Shown here piece by piece: positions 46,601 to 52,519 of a stretch of DNA of 64,000 nt (position 1 is its first letter; each line of letters opens with the position of its first letter). The notes under the pieces are model-generated. The model searched no databases, was not told where the DNA came from, and saw only the letters and a program-made list of their open reading frames with translations. Both the position numbers and the translations under genes were made by a program. The stretch is from Azospirillum oryzae (GTDB taxonomy: Bacteria > Pseudomonadota > Alphaproteobacteria > Azospirillales > Azospirillaceae): positions 36,770 through 100,769 of the forward strand of contig NZ_VTTM01000004.1 in the NCBI RefSeq assembly GCF_008364795.1, given 5' to 3'.

Positions 46601-48073
46601 CAGCGTCCAGGTACCGTCGGTATTGTGGGTGCCGGCGCTGAGCGTCGCGCCGCCCGGAACACCACTGATGGTGATGGTCAGCGTTTCCGACCCGTCGAGG
46701 TCGGTCAGGGCCGGGCTGATCGTCAGCGGAATGGCGGTGTCTTCGATGCCGGACGCGGCGCTGACCGTCAGCGTCGGCGTGTCGGTCACCGGGGTCACCG
46801 TGACCACCAGCGGCATGCTGGTACTGGCCGGAGCGGCGGTGCCGTCCCGGCTGGTCGCGGTGACGGTCAGGGTGAAGTCCGCGTCGCTGTTCAGCGGCGG
46901 CGTGATCGCCAGACCGGCCAGCTGGGCCGGCGTCAGGGTGATCGAGCCGCCGGAGATGATCAGCGCCTCGCCGGCCGCGTTGGTCAGCACCGCCCCGTCC
47001 GGGATGCCGCCGATGGTGACGCTCAGTGTCTCCGATCCGTCGGTGTCGGACAGGGCCGGGCTGATCGTCAGCGGGATCGCCGTATCCTCCGCCCCCGTCA
47101 CCGCCGCGACGCTGAGCGTCGGCGTGTCGGAGACCGGATTGACGATGACCGGTAGCGTGGCGGTGACGCTGTTGGGGGTGGCGCTGCCGTCGGTGCTGGT
47201 GGCGGTCACGGTCAGGGAGAAGCTGTCGCCACTGTTGGCCGGCGGGGTCAGCGTCAGGCCGGGGATCTGCGAGGAGGTCAGCACGATGCTGCCGTTCACC
47301 ACCGTCAGCACCGTGCCGGACCCGTCGCGCAGCACCGCCCCGTCCGGAATGCCGGACAGGGTGACGGTCAGCACCTCCGTCCCGCCGGTGTCGGTCAGGG
47401 CGGCGGCGATGTTCAGGGCGATGGCCGTGTCCTCGTCGCCCGACACGCCGTTCACCGTGAGGCTGGGCGTGTCCGACACCGGCGCCGACGTGGTGGTGGC
47501 AGCGGCGGTAAGGTCGGGCGCAGTGGTCGCAGCGTCCAGGAAGGTGACGGGGTCGGCGTTGGGTACGGTTCCGTCGTCGATCACCTGATCGGGCGTCTCG
47601 GGCACGGGGATTTCCGGCAGCGCGACGGCGAGTTCGGTATAGGTGGTCGTCGTGCGCGCGTTTGACAGCAGTTCGGCCCGCTCCACCGCGCTGCCGTTGC
47701 CCTCGCGGCTCTCCCCCTCCGACAGGCCCGATCCTTCGGGGCCGGCCGGGCCGGAGCCGCGGGTGCCTTCGGTGCGCAGGACATCGCCGTTCAGAAGCAG
47801 CGCGTTCACCGCCCGGTCGGAGGCGACCGCCACGGATTCGCCGACGACGGTGCCGGTCTGCACCGCGCCGCCGACCATCAGATCCTCGGCGCCGCGGTAG
47901 TCGGTCTGGACATAGCCCAGCGTGTCGTCGGGCCGCTGCAGTTGGACCGCGCTCGCCTCGTGGATGACGCCGCCCAGCCGGGTGCCGTCGACCTGCTGCA
48001 GGAGGGTCAGATCGTCCAGGATCTGACGATCGTCGACCGCCGGGACATTGCCTTGAACCGCTTCCTCAGCCAT
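31688..48073 (-). CDS. Giant repetitive RTX adhesin, type I secreted
   Basis: 5461-aa surface protein. Order: a polar N-terminal region (1-195) of unknown role; 21 cadherin-like repeats of 111 or 115 aa (about 196-2570), each with D-T-P-T-L, G-N-E-D-T-A-I and T-D-x-D-G-S-E; an RTX block (G-G-A-G-N-D-T-L type) near 2577-2841; about eight more diverged Ig/cadherin domains; a Gly-Ser-Thr hinge near 3920-3965; about twelve further repeats; a short terminal RTX (5353-5383); and a C-terminal type I secretion signal ending in I-E-R-L-T-F. Acidic D-x-D-G-S-E sites should bind calcium. GGAG lies 8 bases before the ATG. Divergent from its likely exporter (48395-53854). Confidence 0.95.
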   Translation of the reverse strand: MAEEAVQGNVPAVDDRQILDDLTLLQQVDGTRLGGVIHEASAVQLQRPDDTLGYVQTDYRGAEDLMVGGAVQTGTVVGESVAVASDRAVNALLLNGDVLRTEGTRGSGPAGPEGSGLSEGESREGNGSAVERAELLSNARTTTTYTELAVALPEIPVPETPDQVIDDGTVPNADPVTFLDAATTAPDLTAAATTTSAPVSDTPSLTVNGVSGDEDTAIALNIAAALTDTGGTEVLTVTLSGIPDGAVLRDGSGTVLTVVNGSIVLTSSQIPGLTLTPPANSGDSFSLTVTATSTDGSATPNSVTATLPVIVNPVSDTPTLSVAAVTGAEDTAIPLTISPALSDTDGSETLSVTIGGIPDGAVLTNAAGEALIISGGSITLTPAQLAGLAITPPLNSDADFTLTVTATSRDGTAAPASTSMPLVVTVTPVTDTPTLTVSAASGIEDTAIPLTISPALTDLDGSETLTITISGVPGGATLSAGTHNTDGTWTLTPAQLAGLTITPPQNSDVDFTLTVTATAKDGTADPVSVTQTLAVAVAPVSDTPTLTVQTAAGDEDTAIALTINPALTDTDGSETLSITISGIPDGAVLTNTAGEALTISGGSITLTPAQLAGLKITPPQNSDEDFTLTVTATAKDGDAGTASTSAPLQVTVNPVSDTPTLAVTAAQGNEDTAIPLTISPALTDTDGSEALTISIAGVPAGATLSAGTHNADGTWTLTPAQLAGLTITPPSNSDVDFDLTVTAIAKDGVAVEATKSETLHVTVDPVTDTPTLTVTAASGNEDSAIALAISPALTDLDGSEALSITISGIPAGATLGNTAGNVLTVTGGSITLTKDQLAGLTVTPPSNSDVDFTLTVTATAKDGSADTVSVTQTLPVTVNPVSDTPTLSVTAARGNEDTAIALTINPALTDSDGSEALSIVIAGVPTGATLSAGTHNADGTWTLTPAQLAGLTITPPSNSDVDFDLTVTAIAKDGVATEATKSETLHVTVDPVTDTPTLSVTAARGNEDTAIALTINPALTDTDGSEALSIVIAGVPTGAILSAGTHNADGTWTLTPAQLTGLTITPPSNSDIDFDLTVTAIAKDGVAVEATKTETLHVTVDPVTDTPTLSVTSARGNEDTAIALTISPALTDTDGSEALSITIAGVPTGATLSAGTHNADGTWTLTPAQLTGLTITPPSNSDVDFDLTVTAIAKDGVATEATKIETLRVTVDPVSDTPTLSVTAARGNEDTAIALAINPALTDLDGSEALSIVIAGVPTGATLSAGTHNADGTWTLTPAQLTGLTITPPSNSDVDFTLTVTAIAKDSVATEATKSEILHVTVDPVSDTPTLSVTAAQGNEDTAIALAINPALTDLDRSEALSITISGIPAGAMFANTLNGTLTVTGGSITLTKDQLAGLTVTPPSNSDVDFTLTVTATAKDGTADAVSVTQTLPVTVNPVSDTPTLSVTAARGNEDTAIALTINPALTDSDGSEALSIVIAGVPTGATLSAGTHNADGTWTLTPAQLAGLTITPPSNSDVDFDLTVTAIAKDGVATEATKTETLRVTVDPVTDTPTLSVTSARGNEDTAIALTISPSLTDTDGSEGLSIVIAGVPTGAILSAGTHNADDTWTLTPAQLAGLTITPPSNSDVDFDLTVTAIAKDGVAVAATKSETLHVTVDPVTDTPTLSVTSARGNEDTAIALTISPALTDTDGSEALSIIIAGVPAGAILSAGTHNADGTWTLTPAQLSGLTITPPSNSDVDFDLTVTAVAKDGVAVEATKSETLRVTVDPVSDTPTLNVTSARGNEDSAIALSISPALTDTDGSEALSIVIAGVPTGAILSAGTHNADGTWTLTPAQLTGLTITPPTNSDVDFDLTVTAVAKDGVAVAATKSETLHVTVDPVTDTPTLSVTSARGNEDTAIALGINPALTDTDGSEALSIRITGIPAGATLANTLNGTLTVTGGSITLTKDQLAGLTITPPSNSDVDFDLTVTAIAKDGVAVAATKSETLHVTVDPVTDTPTLSVTSARGDEDTAIALAINPALTDLDGSETLSITISGIPAGATLGNTAGDVLTVTGGSITLTKDQLAGLTVKPPSNSDVDFTLTVTATAKDGSADAVSVTQTLPVTVNPVSDTPTLSVTSARGNEDTAIALTINPALTDTDGSEALSIVIAGVPTRAILSAGTHNADGTWTLTPAQLAGLTITPPSNSDVDFDLTVTAIAKDGVAVAATKTETLHVTVDPVTDTPTLSVTSARGNEDTAIALTINPALTDTDGSEALSIVIAGVPTGATLSAGTHNADGTWTLTPAQLTGLTITPPSNSDVDFDLTVTAVAKDGVAVEATKSETLHVTVDPVSDTPTLSVTAAQGNEDTAIALSISPALTDLDGSETLSIRIAGIPTGATISNTLNGTLTVTGGSITLTKDQLAGLTITPPSNSDVDFDLTVTAVAKDGVAAEATRSKTLHVTVDPVTDIPTLSVTAASGNEDTAIALDIRSALTDLDGSETLSIVIAGVPTGATLSAGTHNADGTWTLAPAQLTGLTITPPHDSDVDFTLTITATATDRGLSPVSVQTTLTVTVVAVADTPTLGVTPITYDLATGQNDVLTGTAGNDTLSGGAGKDTIRGGAGDDLIYGDGTGTFTTGLTITPAVTDVDGSESISRVTISGVPADATLSAGTHNADGTWTLTQAQLSGLTLTAKEGDSATPITLTVVTTSEERENGSTANSVAQTLTIKFTNTPKGADSLEGGDGNDTIYGGAGNDTLSGGLGDDVLDGGADNDTVTYAASATAVNANLATGIGTGEGTDTLRNLENVTGSAFDDVITGDSGANILLGGGGTDTITGGAGTDTVRGGAGDDLSIFTVGTDGGTSSKPEQQDGDTGIDTFRVMLTGAQLSDASILADLRTLRNQIETAGALPNASSQDTNVANATTLNALGIKVADFEKLELYVDGRPVDVRTALNYAPTATAATTGTTEDTVVTGRLGATDQDTVNGRTDDTQTFKGPGDAGQPVRLAHGTLVVNADGTFTYTPDADFSGTETFSFTVTDGYGGTSTATQTIKVTPQADAITLFTLAARGNEDASGGIALAPTITLSDIDAASPEKVESVTLTMAASQQDVAGAKLYVNGVELTRSGPDASGNYSWTIPTTALAAGGTAGTWTVQGLTVVTAHNSDADLAYTLKVGTIDSTSAGTARGTQTATGTITVDAVADAPTVTAAAAATDEDTAVALKITPALTDTDGSESIGYVTISGVPDGASLNFGSVVSTQSDGSKTWKVDAADLPNLRLTPPHDFSGTITLSVTATSVEQENGSTAVSAPATLSVTVTGVADAPIVIPTAATGNEDSAIPLTIDAHLSDVTGETLDHITITGVPEGATLSAGTHNADGSWTLTPGQLSGLSFTPPLNYSGTVTLKITATSVEGTTTATSAQQSLAVTVNAVADTPVLSASDAVGREDTAIPLSVVAALTDRDGSESLSILVGGVPAGATLNHGHYDAGLGKWVLTQADLTGLTITPPANSNTGFDLTFTARATESSNGSIADAAAMTVHVDVQGVADVVTPNGTLTARGNEDTAINLRLGDLVMVDNDGSERLSLVVSNLPSGSWLSLATGHESGLVYLGNGRWSVDVEYRNELTLTTKQDFAGTITLKVDVITTDSNGAPIISVNGATSGGMLKDTRDLTVTVDPKTDEPVVSIGAHAQEDAVGGIPLTISALTGDSDGSEHISSIVISGLPAGVTLTSTDAGALTDNHDGSWTVDPAKLGNLRLNVPANNADDFTITVKVTAVDGTDSLTRTYTPTVTVSAVADAPVSHGANGAVEAYHVDDQSVAGVPDGMVLNLNAFLQDTDGSETLAVTISGVPKGTVLSRGLDNGNGTWTLTAEEYAKALGEGGLKLTVKDANAAGITHSVSGTVDTASVTLTVNPYSIESEGDRNTSVSDSFVLSWTTTASTVGGSTGGGGTGGGSTGGGSTGGGSTGGGSTGGGTGGTTPDPATGVGSDRPSGVTTAEDSTVALHLDTGLHDWSGVSSVTLSGIPTGAVLTNTAGDTLTIANGSITLTPAQLAGLSLTPPSNSDADFTLGIEVVSGTGNTHTSLTQAVTVTAVADNPLLTVQAASGNEDTAIALDITAALADTDGSEVLASIVIEGVPTGASLSAGYLDSATGKWVLTPDQLSGLKFTPPHDASGTFQLTVTAVARESGNADRATTTKTLAVEVAPVSDAPSISASSVTAQEDHAASLSISAAVTDLVGTGEVITALRVTVPAGFTLSGGASLGNGVYDLTGLSASDRAALTLTPPANYAGTVTLTVEAAAQDGTATPAWSTKTLSVTYTAAADAPAVIVHNATGAEDTPIALDLSASLVDTDGSETMAVILSGLPEGAVLNHGSNNGDGSWTLKTSELSGLTITPPRNYSGGMDLTLTATSLESSNKDTASTTASIHVEVTAVTDAPTVIVANASGNEDSLIALNLTAALVDTDGSETMAIVLSGLPAGSALVDANGNILTPTAGSVSLTAAQLSGLKLQPPANAGTDFNLTLTATTTETVGGATATTSQLFRVSVDPVADQPILIWSPITGTEDTAVPLNLAVALADTDGSERLGLLTITGVPTGALLSAGTHNADGSWTLTPAQLNGLSLTPPANSDAPINLTVTAVSIESNGSTATRVVTVPITLNAVSDTPTLSVTAAGGNEDSAIALAITPALTDLDGSETLTVTIAGIPDGAHLSNAAGDVLTVTGGSITLTAGQWTGLAITPPPNKGEDFTLTVTATATDGTAAPVSTSATLPVTVSPVTDTPTLSVTAATGDEDTAIALTITPALTDLDGSETLTVTIAGIPAGAHLSNTAGDVLTVTGGSITLTPGQLAGLAITPPSNDDRDFALTVTATARDGSASPVSVTSTLPVTVNPVSDAPTLTVAAATGDEDAAIPLTITSALTDSSELLSITIAGVPAGATLSAGTHNADGTWTLTQAQLAGLKITPPLNDDGDFTLTVTATSTDGGAAPASVTAQLPVTVHAVSDAPTLQVDPASVAEDGTVALSIIPALTDASETLSVTIADIPAGVTLSNTAGDTLTIVNGSITLTPAQLAGLAITPAHDSGSSFTLSVTATSTDGTAAPATATRSLAVTVAPVADTPTLTTPAVHGNEDTAIALTITAASTDSDGSETVTVRISGMPDGASLNHGTHNGDGSWTLSASDLAGLTYTPPANAHGTVDLSVAVTARDGTDTAVVTQTLSVTVDPVNDKPTLAAAHATTVIATDATDHPAVVSDTTITDVDSSVMSGMSIRIAAGSQTGDALNLDSLTIDTDPSTGRKTVSGTGIEVSWDDSTHQLSLSGSASTSTYTDILQHLALSPNGGGARTLEVTVSDDQGLSSDPLAVQVLVSADATMTGSTGADILHAGSGTTGMSGGAGDDLFIFAPRGGNLTIDGGVGWTDVVEVGAFVANAGANWLQQLDGHAYTVDPSGHGLTFTQETTVTLEDQNHHQLVLQNIERLTF
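31925..32016 (-). repeat. C-terminal RTX motifs of the adhesin
   Basis: Encodes T-G-A-D-I-L-H-A-G-S-G and S-G-G-A-G-D-D-L-F-I-F, the last calcium-binding turns before the secretion signal. This is the usual place in type I substrates, where calcium outside the cell drives folding. Confidence 0.85.
36180..36300 (-). repeat. Gly-Ser-Thr hinge coding repeat in the adhesin
   Basis: A short-period run encoding repeated G-G-G-S-T units between two cadherin-like domains, about residues 3925-3965. It is a flexible joint that splits the stalk into two rigid arms. The DNA is a slippage-prone minisatellite of near-identical 15-base units. Confidence 0.85.
39553..40343 (-). repeat. Internal RTX calcium-binding block of the adhesin
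   Basis: Two sets of GGxGxDxxx nonapeptides (40212-40343 and 39553-39916), including G-G-D-G-N-D-T-I, G-G-A-G-N-D-T-L and G-G-A-G-D-D-L, flank one cadherin-like repeat. RTX is usually C-terminal only, so a mid-protein block is notable. Confidence 0.85.
40370..47485 (-). repeat. Tandem 333/345-bp repeat array with 1677-bp higher-order unit
   Basis: Encodes 21 cadherin-like domains of 111 aa (333 bp) or 115 aa (345 bp; the form with a T-V-T-G-G-S-I-T-L-T insert). From about 42219 a block of five units (four short, one long: 1677 bp) is followed by a near copy at 43896, ending near 45573. Very high identity between copies shows recent duplication or conversion. Confidence 0.9.
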
Positions 48074-48394
48074 CGGACCGCTCCATAAGAGGGATGCGAA
48101 GTCGCACCACGCCACTCGTCACGACCCTAGGTTCTAGCGCTCTGACTTGCTTGTGATAAGAAACATCCTGTGATGAGTTTCAACATGTTGGATGCTGAAA
48201 CGACGATCGAAACCATTTCGCCGCCTGTGCTCGACGACACGAAACCGCCTTGAAACGCTTGGTTTTCCACCACTTCCGCGCAAGCTCGGAAGCGCCCGGC
48301 GGAACACATTTTGTCACTCGGTTGCCTTTTGTTGCTATTCGCGGATTTACCTATCACTAGCAATTGTGGTGTTGATTAGCGCCCGGTTAACTCC
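48074..48394. other. Divergent promoter region adhesin / ABC exporter
   Basis: Noticeably AT-richer than its surroundings and without a gene. It contains the palindrome CAACATGTTG (48181-48190) nested in GTTTCA ... TGAAAC arms (48177-48201), a candidate operator about 104 bases from the adhesin start. No clear sigma-70 pair or riboswitch was seen. Confidence 0.45.
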
Positions 48395-51300
48395 GTGAAC
48401 AGGTTGGTCGTCTTGCAGTCCGCAGCCCCGTCCACCATCCGCACCGCACCGCGCACCGCCGCGGCAAATGCGTCCCCCGGCAGCGACCGGGCGGCCGAAA
48501 AGGCGGCCCGACGCCTGCTGTCCGGCATGCTGGGGCCGCGCCGCGACCGGGCGATGCTGGTTCTGGCGTCCTTCGCGCTGAACATCTTCGCGCTGGCGCT
48601 GCCGGTCACGCTGCTGCACGTCTACGACCGCATCCTGCCGAACGAGTCGTACGGAACCATGCTTCTGCTCGGCCTCGGCTGCGGGGCGGCGGCGGTGATG
48701 GAGGCGATCCTGCGCGTCGCGCGCTCGGCGCTGACCACCTGGATGGGCGCCAGGATCGAGCATCGGTCGAGCGCGTCGCTGATCGACAGGCTGATGCACA
48801 TGCCGCTCAACGCCTTTTCCCAGCAGGGGATCGGCACCCATTTCGAGGTCTACCGCGCCATCAAGATGGTGCGGGAATTCTATTCGGGCCAGGCGCTGCA
48901 GTCGGCCATCGACATTCCCTTCGCCGTTCTCTACCTGGGGCTGATCGCCCTGCTGGCGGGCTGGCTGGCGGTGATCCCGGTGGCGGTGCTGGCGCTGTTC
49001 CTGATCGTCGGCGCCGTGCTTGGCCGGCGGATGCGCCGGGCGCTGGAAAGCCGCCACACGCTGGAGGAGCGGCGCCTGAATTTCATCAGCGAGGTGCTGG
49101 CCGGCGTCCATACCGTGAAGGGGCTGGGGGCCGAGGCCGGCCTGCTGCGCCGCCACGAACGCCTGCAGCAGGGCTGCAGCGAGGAGGATTTCACCGTCGC
49201 GCGGCTCAGCGGCACGGCCTCGGTCGTCGCCGCCACGCTGGCGCAGGCGACGATGATGCTGGTGGTGATCCTGGGCAGCGTTTCGGTGATCGACGGGGCG
49301 ATGACCACCGGCGTGCTCACCGCCTGCTCGATGCTGGCCGGACGCTGCGTGCAGCCGGTGCAGGCCTTGTTCGACCGCTGGGTCCGCTACCAGTCGGTGT
49401 CGCTGGCCCTGCGCCGCATCGGCCATGTCCTGCTGGAGGTCGGAGTTGACGGCGCCGCGGCGCAGCCGGGCAAGACCGAAGCGGGCGGCAAGTCCGAGGG
49501 CGCGGTCACCACGCCGCTGGCCCCCGGCTCCATCGAGATGGACAAGGTCCGCTTCGCCTACGATCGCGGGCCGGAGATCCTGAGCGGCCTGTCGCTGAGC
49601 GTCGGGCCGGGCGAGTTCCTGGGCGTGGTGGCGACCAACAGTTCGGGCAAGACCACGCTGCTGCGCCTGATCCTGGGCGTGCTGCGGCCGAGTTCGGGCG
49701 AGGTGCGGGTCGGCGTGCGCGCCTTGACCGAGGCCGATGCCATGATCGGCATCGGCGGCGTCGTCTATGTCGGCGAGCATCCGGAGCTGTTCAAAGGCAC
49801 CATCCTGCAGAACCTGACCCTGTTCGACCCCGGCCGGGCCGATCTGGCGATGGAGGTCTGCCGCCGGCTGGGCCTCGACCGCCGCATCGCCAGCCTGCCG
49901 CAGGGCTATGAGACCATCGTCGGCGACGCCTCGCAGGAGGCGCTGCCGCGCGGCGCCCGCCAGTTGATCTGCCTTGCCCGCGCGCTGGTGCGCGAGCCGG
50001 CGGTGCTGCTGCTGGACGAGCCGAACTCCTCCCTCGACGTCGAGTCCGACAAGGCGTTCCGCCGCGCGCTGGACGAGTTGCGCGGCAGCGTCACCATCCT
50101 GCTGGTCACCAGCCGTCCGTCGCTGCTGTCGCTGGCCGACCGGGTGGTGCAGATCGTCGACGGCCATGCCGTCACCCGCAACCCGGATGCCGGGAGCGTC
50201 GGCGGGCAGCCGGCCCTGGTCACCGCCGCCCCCTCCCCGGCTGCCGAGGCGGAGGCCAGGACCGCCGCGGAGCCGATCCGCGCCGCCCACGACGACGGCG
50301 ACATCCTGCGCCGCCGGCTGGCCGAAGCGTCGGCGGTCGGCGCCTGCATGGTCCCGCTGCTGGACGCGCTGGGATGGCGCGGCGCGCCGCAGACGCTGGC
50401 GGAGGCACTGCCCCACTTCTCCGAGGTGCAGACGGTTGAGGAGCTGTGTGACGTGCTCCAGCGCCTGCATTTCGACGGGCGCAGCCTGCGCTTCGATCTC
50501 GGCCGGCCGGAGCCGTCGGTGCTGCCCTGCCTGTTCCAGGCCCGCGACGGCGGCATCTACACCCTGCTGTCCGCCGACGCCGACGGCGTCACCGCCTTCA
50601 GCGGCCGGTCACGCGAGACGGTGTTGCTGAATTTCGGCAAGGGCACCGCCTTTGTCTTCACCCCGCTGGAGGCGGCGGCCGGCGCCGGCAACCAGAACTG
50701 GGTCGGCACGGTCATCCATGCCTATCTGCCGCTGCTGTGGGCCGTGCTGGGGCTGAGCGCGGTCATCAACCTGCTGTCCGTCGCCGCGCCGCTCTTCACC
50801 ATGGCGATCTACGACAAGGTCATCGGCACCGGATCCTTCGACACGCTGGCGACCATCGCCGTCGGCGCGTTCCTGGTGATCGCCGGCGATTTCGCCCTGC
50901 GCCAGATCCGCGGCCGGGCGCTGGCCCATGCCGGGTCGCGCATCGCCCGCAGCATCAGCAACGCCACCATCGAGCGCATCCTGATGCTGCCGGTGGGGTT
51001 GAGCGAGCGCGCCGCCATCGGCACGCAGATCGCCCGGGTGAAGGATCTGGAGTCGATCCGCGACTTCATCAGCCAGGGGCAGGTCGCGGCCTTGTTCGAC
51101 GTGCCCTTCGCCCTGTTCTATCTGGGGGTGATGGCCATGCTGGGCGGGCCGCTGGCGCTGGTGCCGCTGGCCGCCGTGCTGGTGACCGCCGCCATCGGCG
51201 CCGCCGTCCATCCGCTGGTACGCGCCCGCACCGGCACCACCGCGCGGGCCGACACCGAGCGGCAGGAGTTCTTCGTGGAGATGGTCGCCAAGATGCCGGC

Positions 51301-52477
51301 CCTGCGCGCCATCGGCGGGCTGGCCCACTGGCGCGACCGCTATGACCGGCTGTCGGCCCGCACCGCGCGGTCGGGCCACACCGCCGCCAACCTGTCGGCG
51401 ACCCATGCGGCGCTGGCCGGGCTGGTGGTGCCGATCGCCGGGCTCGCCACCGTCGGCGTCGGCGCCTTGCAGGTCTTCGCCGGCGCCATGACGCCGGGCG
51501 CGCTGATGGCGTCGATGATGCTGCTGTGGCGGGTGATGGTGCCGCTGCAGACCGCCGTCTCCATGCTGCCACGCATCGAGCAGCTGCGCGCCAACGCCCG
51601 CCAGATCAACGGCCTGATGAACATCCGGCCGGAACGCGAGCCGCGCTGTGCCACCCTGCAGCCGCGCAAGCTGAAGGGCGAGGTCTCCTTCTCCCGCGTT
51701 TCGCTGCGCTATCGCAACGACGCCGATCCGGCGCTGGTCGGCGTGACCTTTACCGTCAAGCCGGGGCAGATCGTCGCCATCGTCGGTTCGGACGGCGCCG
51801 GCAAGTCGTCGCTGCTGAAGGTGATGCTGGGGCTCTATGCGCCGCAGGCCGGCAATGTGCGGATCGACGGCGTCGACATCCGCCAGATGGACCCGGTCGA
51901 CCTGCGCAAGTCCATCGGCTATGTGCCGCAGGCCAGCTCGCTGTTCTACGGCACCATCGCCCAGAACCTGCGCTTCGCCGACCAGACCGCCGACGAGGCC
52001 GAGCTGCGCTGGGCGCTGTCGCTGGCCGGCGCGCTGGACGAGGTGGAGGCGCTGCCGCGGGGGCTGGACACCCGCATCGGCGACAACCAGTCGCTGCGCC
52101 TGTCGCCCAGCCTGACGCAGAAGATCTGCCTGGCCCGCGCCTATATCCGCCGTCCGCGCATCCTGCTGCTGGACGAGCCGGCCAGCCGGCTGGATTTCGA
52201 GGGGGACAAGGCCCTGCACGCGGCGCTGGCCGCGCTGCGCGGCCACAGCACCATCTTCCTGGTCACCCACCGGCCGAGCCATCTGACGCTGGCCGACACG
52301 GTGCTGACCATGGATGCCGGCATGATCGCACCCGCCAACCCGGCCGGCGGCCTGCCCGGTCCCCGACCGGTTGGTCCGGGGGGTGGCAGCAGCGTCGCCA
52401 ACGGCATCGCCGGGGCACTGCTGGGCGGGATCGGGCTGCAACGCCCGCCCGGCGTCGCCGCCACGCCGCAACGCTGA
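48395..52477 (+). CDS. Fused double ABC transporter for type I secretion
   Basis: 1360 aa containing two ABC exporter halves in one chain: TMD1 (about 50-340), NBD1 (about 380-590), a degenerate C39-like domain (about 630-755), TMD2 of LapB/LssB type (about 770-1060; P-L-F-T-M-A-I-Y-D-K-V), NBD2 (about 1085-1300) and a Gly/Pro-rich tail. NBD2 has a good Walker A (G-S-D-G-A-G-K-S, Lys1137), Walker B Asp1260-Glu1261 and H-loop His1292. NBD1 keeps Lys419 and Glu542 but has A for the first Walker G and Ser573 for the H-loop His. Both LSGGQ signatures are altered (L-P-R-G-A, L-S-P-S-L). Start GTG is uncertain; no ribosome site. It exports the adhesin by context. Confidence 0.9.
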   Translation: MNRLVVLQSAAPSTIRTAPRTAAANASPGSDRAAEKAARRLLSGMLGPRRDRAMLVLASFALNIFALALPVTLLHVYDRILPNESYGTMLLLGLGCGAAAVMEAILRVARSALTTWMGARIEHRSSASLIDRLMHMPLNAFSQQGIGTHFEVYRAIKMVREFYSGQALQSAIDIPFAVLYLGLIALLAGWLAVIPVAVLALFLIVGAVLGRRMRRALESRHTLEERRLNFISEVLAGVHTVKGLGAEAGLLRRHERLQQGCSEEDFTVARLSGTASVVAATLAQATMMLVVILGSVSVIDGAMTTGVLTACSMLAGRCVQPVQALFDRWVRYQSVSLALRRIGHVLLEVGVDGAAAQPGKTEAGGKSEGAVTTPLAPGSIEMDKVRFAYDRGPEILSGLSLSVGPGEFLGVVATNSSGKTTLLRLILGVLRPSSGEVRVGVRALTEADAMIGIGGVVYVGEHPELFKGTILQNLTLFDPGRADLAMEVCRRLGLDRRIASLPQGYETIVGDASQEALPRGARQLICLARALVREPAVLLLDEPNSSLDVESDKAFRRALDELRGSVTILLVTSRPSLLSLADRVVQIVDGHAVTRNPDAGSVGGQPALVTAAPSPAAEAEARTAAEPIRAAHDDGDILRRRLAEASAVGACMVPLLDALGWRGAPQTLAEALPHFSEVQTVEELCDVLQRLHFDGRSLRFDLGRPEPSVLPCLFQARDGGIYTLLSADADGVTAFSGRSRETVLLNFGKGTAFVFTPLEAAAGAGNQNWVGTVIHAYLPLLWAVLGLSAVINLLSVAAPLFTMAIYDKVIGTGSFDTLATIAVGAFLVIAGDFALRQIRGRALAHAGSRIARSISNATIERILMLPVGLSERAAIGTQIARVKDLESIRDFISQGQVAALFDVPFALFYLGVMAMLGGPLALVPLAAVLVTAAIGAAVHPLVRARTGTTARADTERQEFFVEMVAKMPALRAIGGLAHWRDRYDRLSARTARSGHTAANLSATHAALAGLVVPIAGLATVGVGALQVFAGAMTPGALMASMMLLWRVMVPLQTAVSMLPRIEQLRANARQINGLMNIRPEREPRCATLQPRKLKGEVSFSRVSLRYRNDADPALVGVTFTVKPGQIVAIVGSDGAGKSSLLKVMLGLYAPQAGNVRIDGVDIRQMDPVDLRKSIGYVPQASSLFYGTIAQNLRFADQTADEAELRWALSLAGALDEVEALPRGLDTRIGDNQSLRLSPSLTQKICLARAYIRRPRILLLDEPASRLDFEGDKALHAALAALRGHSTIFLVTHRPSHLTLADTVLTMDAGMIAPANPAGGLPGPRPVGPGGGSSVANGIAGALLGGIGLQRPPGVAATPQR

Positions 52478-52519
52478 CCCGTTTCGCTCCTTCCTCCTCG
52501 ATTTCAGTGTGATCCGCAG

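Noticed and set aside
32189..47588. Very long open frames on the + strand opposite the adhesin (up to about 1780 codons)
   Set aside because: They mirror the tandem repeat of the - strand gene, are extremely Arg/Gly/Asp- or Ser/Val-rich and lack domains and ribosome sites. Repetition and high GC keep all frames open.
31688..48073. Adhesin tandem repeats as a CRISPR array
   Set aside because: Repeats are coding, 333-345 bp long and without short spacers.
47480..48073. LapG-type cleavage site in the adhesin N-terminus
   Set aside because: Only T-A-A-A is present near residue 190, not the T-A-A-G or A-A-A-G motif, and no lapG/lapD is nearby.
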